The position numbers were made by a program, and so were the translations under genes. DNA of 64,000 bases from Cordia subcordata. Its lineage: Eukaryota > Streptophyta > Magnoliopsida > Boraginales > Cordiaceae. The notes under the pieces are model-generated. The model had not been told where the DNA came from and searched no databases. It was given only the letters and a program-made list of their open reading frames with translations. The stretch lies in assembly GCA_028554755.1 (NCBI GenBank), contig JAPTOF010000006.1, positions 17,855,001-17,919,000 on the forward strand, read 5' to 3'. Positions 33,216 to 43,769 of the stretch are shown in pieces (the stretch's first letter is position 1; each line of letters starts with the position of its first letter).

Positions 33216-34910
33216 GATCTTTTAAAGGGTGCATCGTGCTTTCATTGCCCCAACCCTTAGTGCATGACCCTTGTCCCTTTACATTCTGTGCTTTAATGAT
33301 TATTTGGCAATTTGTGCCACGTAATTTTAAACATATTTTACTCTAACATTGGCACTTAGCTGAGGGCGTTAAATCCAACGCTACTAGGAGGTACCCGAGA
33401 CTTGTTTATATTTTTTTTCTTATTCTTCTTGTATTCTACTTGCCTTGCTTTTGTATATAGTAGATTAGTTTTCTTTCACTTATTCTTACTTTGTATACAG
33501 TAGATTGGATTGCTTTTGTTTTCTTTGTCTTTTAGTAGTTTAGGTTATACTTTGTTTGTATTCTTTGTAGGTTAGATTTTTGCTCCCTTACTTATTCTTA
33601 CTCTATTCATCATTTGTTCATCAATCCTATACCCTTTGCATACATTCTTGTTTACCATTTCGAATGTCAATGTGAGCTTCCACGGTATTATCTTCTAATC
33701 TCTTCTTTGTTTTTTTATGCATTAGGTCTTTTCAGACAAGATGGAGGCTAGTAGATGATCAAACATCATATGCATTCATGGACTTCTATTCAAACAAGGT
33801 TGTATCTCTCTATTCTTTACTTGTCCCTATCTATCCCCACCACATTCCCCATACGTGTTTCATGTGCTTGCTTGTCGTGTGCTTAGTGCTATTTGCTTGA
33901 GAACAAGCAAAGTTGAGGTTTGGGGGTGTGGTCGTTCCTTTATTGTTTATATCATCTATGTGGTAGATTTGCATACCATACCTTGTTTTTGCTCAAAATG
34001 TCTTCAAATTTTTCAATTTTTGCATGTTGTGAGTTGTTTACTTTCATATTGGTTGGAGTGTTGGCTCTTGATATTGACTCAATTGATTGGTAAATAGTTT
34101 GTATTGTGGGAAGTGAATAGAGTGTAGGAAGATCCGAGACTTGGAAGCGATGCCTTTGGAAAGCTGTGGGGAATGAGTACCTTTGAGAATACACCTTATA
34201 GCTACCTCATGGCTTGGTTGCAAAAACTGTTGAAAAAGGGTGTTGTTATGAGTGCCCTATCCTTTATTGGTTCTTTTTGATATGCCTTAGCCTTTCTTTT
34301 TCTTTTCACTTTGCTTATGTTGTGTAGTGATGAAAAATCCAAAAACAAGAAAAAAGGCAAAAATAAAAAAATTTGAAAAAATAAGTTGAAAAAATGTGAA
34401 AAAAAGTGCAGAATGCAAAAAAGCCAAAAGACACCAAAAATATATGCAAAAATGAAGTTTATTGAATAAGTGATCAAGTGACACAACGTCGACTTGACAC
34501 AAGTTTATCTTTTTGCTCTTTCATATATTGTGAATAAGGCTCTTACATCATTTTGTGAACCATTGTGTTTGTATATTCTTTCTCTCCATGTCTTTAAGGC
34601 TTTGTGCATATTGAGAAGGCCAAGTTAGTCAAGGGCATGAAATATTAATATCTCGTGTGTGTGTGTCAGAATCCTAGGCTTGTGGAGATATAGCTAACTA
34701 GGAATTTCCCATGAGGTGCAAGGCTCTTTGTGAGTAAACGGAGGATCCAAAAAGGCTTAAGGACCCTTTTGCCTAAGGAATGACCCCTTCATAATCCTTA
34801 AATTCACCAAAATAGTAAGTCAATAATTTAAGCAACCTTCTTTAGTGACTTTAAAATAAACTTAGGTGTGGTCTTGGTTGAGGACAAGTAAGGGGAAGGT
34901 TTGGGGGTAT
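33216..34910 (+). other. 3' noncoding region of C2
   Basis: Motif aacattggcacttagctgag with acgctactaggaggtaccc (33345-33400); internal polypurine tract aagcaaagttgaggtttggg (33905-33924); A-rich block aaaaaggcaaaaataaaaaa with tgacacaacgtcgacttgac (34330-34500); terminal polypurine tract aggggaaggtttgggggtat (34891-34910). Confidence 0.65.
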
Positions 34911-36040
34911 CGATACGTATGAGATGTGTATGATTCTACAGAGTGTTTACATATATTTCTTAGGGTTCTTTGGAGATCATTAGAGTAAATTTGGTATAGA
35001 GTTTATGCATATTTGTTAATAGTTGTACATAAGGTCAATAATTGCATAAATGCTACATTAAATGCTCTAATTGCATGACTTAGTTGCATTTTAGGTGAAG
35101 TTGACACTTGAGCTTACATGAAGAATTTTGAAAGAAGATTGATGAAGATTTGATGTTCTAGAACAAGATTCAAGCATGCTAGATGATGCACGAGACCAAG
35201 AAGGAAGCACCAGAGAAAATGGAAGCAAGCAAAGAGCTAAAACAAAGATGTTATGCTACTACAGGTCAACCCTAGTTTCAGTATCGGTCGACCAATAGTC
35301 TCTTTCGGTACACTCTTCTGGTAGTTCATATAGCTCTATCAAAAGTAGTAGCTGAGTTATCTCTGAGTACCGTTCGACCACCAGTTAGGTCTTCTAGTAG
35401 TCACGCTAAAGGTTTATTTAAAGTCTGTTTTAGGCCATTTTTAAAGGAGAAACTTTTATTTTTTAAACCTTAATAAACCCAACCCTCTACCCACTTCACC
35501 AAACACTTAAAACCACTATCCTATACCAAACCAAACTAGGATTGAAGCTTGTAACAAAAGTTTGAAGGATTTTGCTTTGAATTTGAGCAAGGGTTTAAAG
35601 GGGAGTTCCTTATTGTTTTTCTTGTTCTTGTAAATATGCTTTGTAATTGAGCTAGATGTAGGGTTGATTGTTTTTATATATTAGATTAGGGCTTTGAATA
35701 AAGGATTTGTGTGTATCTTTGGCTCTTAATACATGCTTGTTTACATAAATCTATGGCATGATTCAATATATCTATGTATTGAAAATCAAGCATGTCTATG
35801 TGTTTGTTAAAATGCCTAAGCGAACTTGCATGTATTATTTGTGCTTCAAATGCTTTCATCTACTTATATGGGTGAAGTGATTGTGTTTAATTCTTGGCTT
35901 TTCTTAGTAGTGTAGGCTTTAGCTTTAAATTCAATTAATAAGTTACATGCTTTGCTTAGTTGAGTTTAGGTGCTAGTCCTTCGCTTTAAACCTAACTAAG
36001 CAGATTAGTTAACCTAGACTAGAGTATCCCTTGCCCATGT
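34911..36040 (+). repeat. LTR3 of array C, 3' truncated
   Basis: It starts cgatacgtatgag (TG mutated to CG) after a clear polypurine tract and is collinear with LTR2 to 'agagtatcccttgcccatgt', where copia-3 starts. About 500 bp of the LTR is missing. Confidence 0.85.
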
Positions 36041-36733
36041 CAAAGAGGCCAAAAAGGTACGCTCAATGCCATATAAGTCACATTGCTCATCAAAATATAC
36101 ATTCACAAATTCTTTCCCATTATCACTACGAATGCTTTTTATAAAATATCCATTCTCATTTTGTACTCTTTTGGAAAATTTCACAAATTCATTGAAGGTT
36201 TCACTTTTTGATGTAAGAAAAATGCCCCAAGTGTATCTAGTATGATCATTGACAATCACAAACACATAATGTGCACTGATAAGATTACTAACACTAATAG
36301 GTCCAAACAAATCCATATGAACAAGTTTCAAAGCTTTAGTGGTAACAACTATATTAATTGTTTTAAACCTAGCTTTATGTTGTTTACCAAGTTCACAAGC
36401 ATTACATAGAGCATCCTTCATATATTTCACATTAGGCAATCCATCAACAAGATTATTTTTATTCAATTTCATAAATGAATCGATACTTGCATGTCCTAAA
36501 CGTCTATGCCAAAGCCACATATTATCATCCACAATAGACAAACACCTAACATTTTGGTATACAAGATCAAAGAAATGACAAACATACACATTATTCACAT
36601 GATTAGCTACAAATACATCAATGCCATCCTTCATCACACAACAAGCATTAGATTTAAAAGTCATATCAAAGTCATTATCACATAATTGACTAATAGAAAG
36701 TAGATTAAATTTCAAACCTTCTACACAAAGCAC
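36041..36733 (-). pseudogene. pol: copia-3 integrase N-terminal and core fragment
   Basis: A 239-codon frame from 36733 is open to 36014. It shows the end of the protease region ('EGLKFNLLSISQLC'), the GAG-pre-integrase zinc finger 'WHRRLGHASIDSFMKLNKNN', 'CNACELGKQHKARF', and the integrase core 'LKLVHMDLFGPISV' (first Asp), 'VNDHTRYTWGIFL', 'SIRSDNGKEFVN' (second Asp), ending at 'GIERTFLASLT' just before the catalytic Glu region. The last 9 codons are LTR3 sequence. Wording differs clearly from copia-1 and copia-2, so it is another copia lineage. RT and RNase H are missing. Confidence 0.88.
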
Positions 36734-37274
36734 ATCCTTAATGGTGATCCTTTGATTCTAATACTTACTTTTCCAAGTATTCTTTCTTTTGAAACATCTT
36801 CAAACATTACATTACCACCTTGTGCTTTCTTTAAATCAATGAACAATGAAGCATTTCTCATCATATACTTAGAACAACTACTATCCAATATCCATTGAGT
36901 GCCAAGCTTATTTTTCTACAATCAAAGCAATCATTTAGGTTTAGGTACCCAATTTTTGTTGGGTCCTTGGGGGTTAGTTCTTTTGGTAGCCCATTTAAGC
37001 CTTTTCCATTCTAGCACAAGTCTTCGCAATTCACATAGCTTTTTCACTTTGCATCTAGTAAAGGTGTGACCTCTCTTTTCATAATAAGTACATATGACAT
37101 GTGAATGATTTTTGCACACAAGTTTCAAATCGTCTCATATAGGATGTAGATGCATTACTACTTGAAGAACTTTTGACAAAAGTGCGTTTGTGAAAAGCTT
37201 TGGATATAGATGGGTCAAAACCAATACCTTTTTCCAAAAGCCTTTTGAGAACGAAGCAAAATATCAAGTGTTTC
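36734..37274 (-). pseudogene. gag: copia-3 gag C-terminus and protease
   Basis: Frames on the minus strand give a degenerate knuckle 'CTYYEKRGHTFTRC' (second Cys now Tyr) at about 37060-37100, the 'RTNPQGPNKNWVPKPK' linker, and then the protease 'TQWILDSSCSKYMM' (36880-36905), where the active-site D-S/T-G reads DSS. 'LFIDLKKAQGG' and 'VSKERILGKV' follow. The fragment stops at 37274 where the LTR of D begins with target copy gtttc (37270-37274), so D inserted into copia-3. Confidence 0.75.
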
Positions 37275-39119
37275 TGATGTCCCTATAGAGGTGCAAGCCC
37301 TAAAGACCTGCAAGTGCATGGATCAGTGTAATATAGTGTGTACGAGAACAGGTGCCGTACCTCAGGAAGGCTATAGCATGGAAAGGATCTTAAGCATGTG
37401 TGCCCTTGAAAATGCCTAAAGAAACACCTAAACTAAACATATATTTGGGGTTTTGGATTAACGAGAGCTTAAAGAAAGAGAATGAAACTATACTATGAAA
37501 AATAGGAATAAGAAAATGGGGAGACAAGTTAGTCAAGAGAGGAATTAACTAATAGAAAAGGGCTAGGGTGACTTATACTTACTAGTGGGTGATTCTCAAC
37601 TTTTATGCTATGGGATTATGGGAAATGGCTTAATTATGGGATGCTTTTAACTTAGCTACCATCTAGTATCCTAAATTATCCTTAGGACTTAGTACGGATG
37701 AGTCCTTAAGCGGCGCCTCCTAGAGCTACAACGTGGTCCTTATGACCTAGGGTCATAGGAGGGACTAAAAAGCTTTTTAGGCGACCTAGAATGAGCCTAC
37801 CTTAGCTCTTAAACCATTGGCCAGATTTAAAGCCAAAACTTAGGGTTACTAAGGTTGATTAAACCCACCCGGACTCCTATTAGCTGGATTTAAAGCTAAA
37901 AGAGACTCGATCTAGACTAGTCCTTAATTGTGCATCATCATTCTAGGGTCATTGTATGGGATTTCACCTATGTGCACAATCCTACATGTTCTAATGTCAC
38001 AAATATGTAGACCTATTCAACTACCAAACATCATCATGCTCGGATTTACACCATTGATAACAATTGGATACAAACATGTAGACAATATTGGAGTTATATT
38101 CACTACAAAGCATGCTAATACTCACATAGACATGAACAAAGCAATACCCACTTCATACAATCCACAAATAAACATATACACATGATTATAAGATGGATTA
38201 GAGGTGTTTAGTAGCAAGTAAGGTCTAATTTATACACATACTCGTCACATAGGCATTTAATCAAACATATAGACATATAATGAGTAAAAGCCATTAAACA
38301 TGGACAAAATATGTATATGTATAAGCCATCAAAATCCCATAACAAAAGAGTGTTAAATCAACCCATGACATAAGCTAAATCACCCTAATGAAGTCTACTC
38401 AAACATAAATGAAAATAGGATGAAAAAGAGATTATGAAACTTCCCTTCCATCCTAGCTATTCTTGTAAAAAATTTGAGCAAATTCTTACTCCAAAGTTGT
38501 TAAATCCCTCTAAACAAGTTTGAATCCAAGTGGGAAGAGTGTGAAAAGGTGTGTGTGAGATGGGTGAAAATTAGGGTTAGCTGTGTAAGAAGTGGATGTG
38601 AAGTGTGTGTGAGTTGATGATCCTTTTTGCAAAAATTGGGCCCTTCATGTAGATTCTGCAGCACTATCAGACGAGACTGGCTCTTAAGGTATAGGCGACC
38701 AATAAAACAAGGCTATTCTCTAGACCTACCGGTCGACCTAGTAGGTCCACTGGTTGAAGATTTCACTCAACCAGTAAATAAAGTTGGTCTCTGGATTGGC
38801 CGGTCAACCAAGTTGACTGGTTCTGTAGTTTTACCTCTGAACTTCTTTGTTTTGGCCTCTAGTCTTCTCGCCACGACCTATACACCTTCTATCTTCATCA
38901 CCCATCATCGTCCAAGCTCGGTATTAACCTAAGACTGACCAAAATCATCAAAAACAAGCAATTAGTATCATTTATCTCTTGAACTCAACTATGTACAATT
39001 ATCTTCATTAAAGCCCTATTCTACCAAATGTACTACACTAATGTCACTTTACAAGCATAAAACACCTCAAAAGCGTATGCAATATCCAATGCTACCACAC
39101 ACAAAATCAACGCACATCA
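37275..39119 (-). repeat. 3' LTR of element D
   Basis: 1845 bp; plus-strand tgatgtccctata to cgcacatca. It is collinear with 62947-64000 ('tgatgtccttcta', 'gcaaggcctaaagacctgca'). GGTCGACC motifs lie at 38698-38822, partly decayed to ggtcaacc. Small matching open frames in the two LTRs (37928-38185 and 63639-63839) reflect LTR identity, not genes. Confidence 0.88.
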
Positions 39120-40499
39120 ACACCCCAAACCTTTTCCTTGCTTTTGCCTAAGCAAGACCAATCCTAAGTTTATGTTAAAGTTGATACAAAGGGTTGCCTA
39201 AGGGATTGACTCGCTATCTCAATAAACCTAAGAAGAACAAAAGGGTCACTTCTATTATAGAGAGATCCCCAAGCCTTTTTGAATCCTTTTCTTACTCATA
39301 AAGGGCCTCATATCTTATGGGAAATTCCTTTGTAGTTATGCCACCATAAGTCTAGGATTCCAATGCACGTACGCGGAATGTTGATATTTCATGCCCCTTC
39401 AACTAACATGAAAGAACCTTATTCATATTACATGAAAGAACAAAGGAGGTAACTTGTGCTAAGTTGACATTGTGTCACTTGAGTACTTATTCATTGAACT
39501 TTTTGGTGCCTTTGGCTTTTTCTTTTATTTACTTTTTTTTTCAATCTTTGTCATTGTTTTGCATCTTTTTGCCTTTTTTTCACTTTTTTGGGTTTTTTCG
39601 CATTTTTGCATTGCATTTGCACAAAAAGAAAAGAAAAAGAAAGGCTTAGGCATATCAAAAAGAAACAATCAAGGATGTGGCACTCATATCAACAACCCTT
39701 TTTCAACACTCTTTCTTACAAAGCTATGGGGTGGCTACAAGGGGCATTCTTAAAGGTACTCATTCCCCACAACTTTTAAGGGCATCCCCTTTAAGACTTG
39801 GATCTCCCTCCACTCTATTCATTCCCCACAATGAAAACTCATTTTCACCAATCAATAGAGTCAATCACTATAGCCAATACTTCACTCAACCAAGAGATAA
39901 ACGACTCTATATGCACAAAAATTTAAAAGTTTTCACCATTTTTAAGAAAATAACACAATCTACCCTAATGAAACATAAAACAATAAAAACCAAACTCTTT
40001 CACCCCTAAACCTAAACTTTGCTTGTCCTCAAGCAAATGGAACAAAGCACACAGCAAGCAAATCAATATAAAAAAAGTAAGAGTGGTGGGGATAGGGTAG
40101 GTAGATAGGGAAACAAGTGGAGAAAGGATTGATACAACCTTGCGTTCTTCTCCAAAGCTTTCCATGTTGATGGTCAATTATCTAACTACAAACCCTGTTA
40201 CACATCAACTCATAAACACTCACAAAAAAACAAGGTTAGCAGTATTTGCCAAGCAAACTTGCATTGGCATATGCAGATAATAAGCAAAGGTGTATCCTAT
40301 GGGAAAAAGGATCAAGATTCAACACTTTGTGTGGGTAAAAAGAAAGGAAAAGAAACAAGAAATGCAAACTTTAACCTAGGTTGCCTCCTAGTAGTACTAA
40401 CCACAATGCTGTCAGCCAGGCAATCACCAACTTATCATCAACCTCCATAGATGAGGTCTTGAAGCACTAAAGTCTCCACATGAGCCATGCTCGGATCAT
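39120..40499 (-). other. 3' noncoding region of D
   Basis: From the LTR inward: terminal polypurine tract (39120-39141), block gacattgtgtcacttgagta (39466-39485), T-rich tract (39510-39620, A-rich in sense), internal polypurine tract (plus-strand cctaaactttgcttgtcctc, 40011-40030), and the conserved motif as plus-strand gttgcctcctagtagtacta (40380-40399). The layout is the same as in B, C and E. The plus-strand Phe-rich frames here are artefacts. Confidence 0.65.
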
Positions 40500-41951
40500 A
40501 ATACGTGCTTCAGGTGCTGCCTATTCTCCGTTAACTCCTGCCCATCCTTTAAGTTATTAATCTTGATCTCTCTAGAAGGGTAGCAACCAACATCTCATAT
40601 GAACCATCCGATCGTGTTTTGAGTTTCCCTAGAAAGAGTTTCAAACGTGAGTTAAATAGTAAAACTTTATTAGAGGGAGAGAATGATTTCTTAAGAATCT
40701 ATCATGAATCCTCTTCATCCTATCCTTTTAAAGTTTGGTAATCTCATATGCCTTAAACTTAAGCTCTTCCAACTCTACTAGGTCAAGCTTCTTTCTCTTA
40801 GTCGCTCTAGCCATATCAAAGTTTAGGGCCTTGATTGCCTAAAAAGCCCAATGTTTAAGCTCTGCTCGCAAGTGACAAGCCTTCCCATAAACTAACCTAT
40901 ATAGGGACATACCAATGGAAGTCTTAAAGGCAGTTCAGTAGGCCTACAAAGCATCATTCAACCTAATATACCAATCTTTCCTATTGGGCGTACCGTTTTC
41001 TTTAGGATGTGTTTGATCTCCCTATTGGACATTTTAACTTATCCACTAGTTTGCGGGTGATAAGGGCTAGCAACCTTATGGGTAACTAAATATTTTTTCA
41101 ACAAGACCTCAAGTGTCCGATTATGGAAATGTAAGCCACCATCATTAATCAAGACCCTAGGGACTCTAAATCTAAAGAAAATGTTCTCCTTAAAAAACTT
41201 AACCACTACCCTATGGTCATTAGTGCATGTAGGAATTTCATAAACCCATTTGGACACATAATGATGGCCACTAGGATGTATTGATATCCAAAAAAAGATA
41301 GAAATAGACCCGTGAAATTAATACTCCAAATATCAAATAGCTCACATGGAAGAATAAGGGATAAGGGCATCATGTTTCTCTTACAGATGGACCCAGATTG
41401 TTGATGCCTAACACATTTCTTAAAATACTCTTGGGCATCATTAAAGAGAGTGGGCCAAAAGAATCCACTTTGTAAGACTTTCATGGTGGTTTTCTTGCCA
41501 CTAAAGTGACCTCCATAAACCTCATTGTAACACATGCTTAACACGCTCTCAAACTCATCTTCAGGCACACATTGGAGAATCACTTGATCTATACACACTT
41601 TGAAAAGATAAGGATCCTTCCAAAACAAATGTCTCATTTGACCTAGGAACCTATCTATCTCTTTCTTCTCCCAATAGGAGGGAAAACGCCCTATGCAAGA
41701 TAATTGACTATGTGAGCAAACCATTGCGTGTGATAAGAAATGATAAACAATTGCTTGTCAGGAAAGGAATCATGAAAGGGGGAAAGATTACTATAAGACT
41801 CACTAACAAGACAGGAAAAATGATCTGCAACCAAATTCTCACTACTCTTCTTGTCTCTAATTTCAACATCAAATTCTTGAAGAAAGAGTATCTGCCTTAT
41901 CAAATGGGGCTCGGACTCTTTTTTAGCTAAAAAATAGCTCAATGCCGTATG
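40500..41951 (-). pseudogene. pol: Element D: end of RNase H and integrase
   Basis: Starting at 41951, codons 'DHTALSYFLAKKESEP' and 'VEIRDKKSSENLVADH' finish RNase H. Frame 41724-41206 is integrase: the zinc-finger region 'YGGHFSGKKTTMKVLQSG', 'FFWPTLFNDAQEYFKKC', and the core 'FDIWSINFTGLFLSFFG', where the first catalytic Asp reads Asn. Frame 41257-41039 has 'VLINDGGLHFHN' (second Asp) and 'HKVASPYHPQTSG'. The Athila-like C-terminal part ('[11 protein letters not shown]', 'MARATKRKKLDLVELEE') continues to about 40500 in broken frames. Integrase would insert the cDNA. With the Asp lost and frames broken it cannot act. Confidence 0.85.
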
Positions 41952-41956
41952 ATCGG

Positions 41957-43572
41957 TGATATCGCTATTTAAGCACAAGCCTAAATAGCCCGCAAGTGCA
42001 CGGGACGTGTGTAGTACAGTGTGTGCAAATGCAGGGTCGAATCCACAAGGAGGCTACCTTAGTTTAGTCCCTATGTGCTCGGGTGCCTTAAACTAGCTAT
42101 TGCGTGTGTGTACTTACTTTAGGATGGAAGGGAGCTCAGAAAAAGGAAATAAAAACTAATCTATAGAGGAACTTAAGGGAACCAAACTAAGGAAGGAAAC
42201 ACTAATAAAGAAGAAGGGGACCTAGGGTGATTGCATTGCAACAAGACTTGGGCTATGATAACAGATGATGTCTATCTAAGGCTTGGGACTTCTATTGCCG
42301 TTGTGTTGATCGTGGGCTCTCTTAACCAATACTAGTGGTTCAACCCATTAGCTGGATTTAAAGCTAAGGGCCAATCCCTCCTAGCCTACGCAATCCGTGC
42401 TTAGAACTTATCCTCTTGGCTGGATTTAAAGCCAAGGACTAGCACCTAAACACTACGTGACATTAAAGCTCGATTAACCAACACTAATGTGGGTGAGGGA
42501 TATTCTAGCCTAGGTTAACTTATCCGCTTGGCTGGATTTAAAGCCAAAGACTAGCACCTAAACTCAACTAAGCATAGCATGTAACCTATTAGCTGGATTT
42601 AAAGCTAAAGCCTACTCTACTAAGCAAAGCCACGAGATTAAGCACAATCACATCACCCATATAAGTAGATAAGAGCATTTGAAGCACAAATAACACATGC
42701 ATATTCACTTAGGCATTTTAACAAATACATAGACATGTTTGATTTCCAATACATAGACATATTGAATCATGCCATAAATTTATGTAAATAAACATGTATT
42801 AAGAGCCAAAGATCTACACAAATCAATTATTCAAAGCCCTAATCTAATATACAACAACAATCAACCCTAAATCTAGCCTAATCTAGCAACATATTTACAA
42901 GAAATAGAGAAAGAACAAGAAGAACATCCCTAAATTCTTGCTTCCAAATCCGTACAAATCCTTCAAATCTTTGTTTAATGCTTCAATCCTAGCTTGGTGT
43001 GGGGTTTAAATGGTGGTTTAGGGTGTTTTGTGAAGTGGGTAAAGGGTTAGGGTTTATTAAGAGTTAAGAAATAAAAGTTCCTCCCTTGAAAATGAGCTGA
43101 AACGAGCTTTTTATGGATTTCTTCAGCGCACAGCCGGTCGACCTAGCCGGTCGACCGGCCCCTCTTTCTTGCTCGACCGGCTTCAATCATGATGCTCTCT
43201 GGAATGGCCGGTCGACCGGCTTCTTGAGAAACTCGACCGACTTCAAATCTTTTATTCTCTAGAGCGGCCGGTCGACCGTTTGGCTCTTCTTCTAAGTCGA
43301 CCGGCTGGATCAGAATGATCTCTTCTTTATTTCTTTTCTTCCGATCTTCATCCGTTAGCTCATTTCTTCCTCGCATAAGCTTGGACCCTTCCAAAACACT
43401 CCTAAAGCATGGAATATAACACTTAGTATAGTATTTATGCACCTAAATACATTATGTACAAATATTAACAAATATGCATAAACTTTATACTAAGCGCACT
43501 CAATTATACTCTGAACACCCTTAAATATGCATGCAAAAACTAGATGCAAACATGCACAAATGACACACATCA
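41957..43572 (-). repeat. Solo LTR G inside the RNase H of D, perfect TSD
   Basis: 1616 bp from tgatatcgct to acacacatca. ATCGG flanks both ends (41952-41956, 43573-43577), and joining the flanks restores the RNase H reading frame across the Thr-Asp-His motif. It belongs to the B/C LTR family (four ggatttaaagc hairpins at 42348, 42415, 42527, 42589). It has the densest and least decayed GGTCGACC cluster of the window (43134-43306), which fits a late insertion. Confidence 0.95.
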
Positions 43573-43577
43573 ATCGG

Positions 43578-43769
43578 TAGAGACAATCACTTTGGACCCT
43601 AGGATGTACAACCTAAACTTGTCAACAGAGAAGACTACCACTAGAAGCTTTTTTTCTGAAGTGGTATAGTTCTTTTGAGCCTCGTCAAGAGTCTTACTAG
43701 CATAGTATACTACATGGGCAACTTATCTCTCTTTTTGGCCTAAAATTGCCTCTATAGCAAAATTAGAAG
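43578..43769 (-). pseudogene. pol: Element D: RNase H middle segment between G and E
   Basis: The minus-strand frame from 43769 reads 'TSNFAIEAILGQKERQVAHV', then 'YYASKTLDEAQKNYTTSEKK' (catalytic Glu region) and 'KFRLYILGSKVIVST', the canonical gypsy RNase H, directly continued by 41951 after solo LTR G. No stop is seen in this segment. About 14 residues expected before it (including the first catalytic Asp) are missing at the E boundary. Confidence 0.88.

Larger units (their letters stand above)
26238..36040 (+). mobile_element. Tandem array C: LTR-internal-LTR-internal-LTR
   Basis: Three direct LTRs (26238-27199 truncated, 29465-31090 complete, 34911-36040 truncated) separate two internal regions of the pol-less family. 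C1 (27200-29464) has lost its primer site and ORF 5' part by a deletion that joins LTR1 to the middle of the ORF. C2 (31091-34910) is full length at 3.8 kb. Such arrays arise by unequal LTR recombination. The right LTR is cut at 36040 where copia-3 begins. Confidence 0.8.

Noticed and set aside
37928..38185. Similar small ORFs in pairs (37928 and 63639; 44446 and 50649)
   Set aside because: Each pair lies at the same place in the two LTRs of one element, so the similarity comes from LTR duplication, not from a gene family.
39120..40500. An env-like third ORF after integrase in D, as in some Athila elements
   Set aside because: No frame above about 110 codons with signal or membrane features occurs on the sense strand there. 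The space is filled by the 3' noncoding block.
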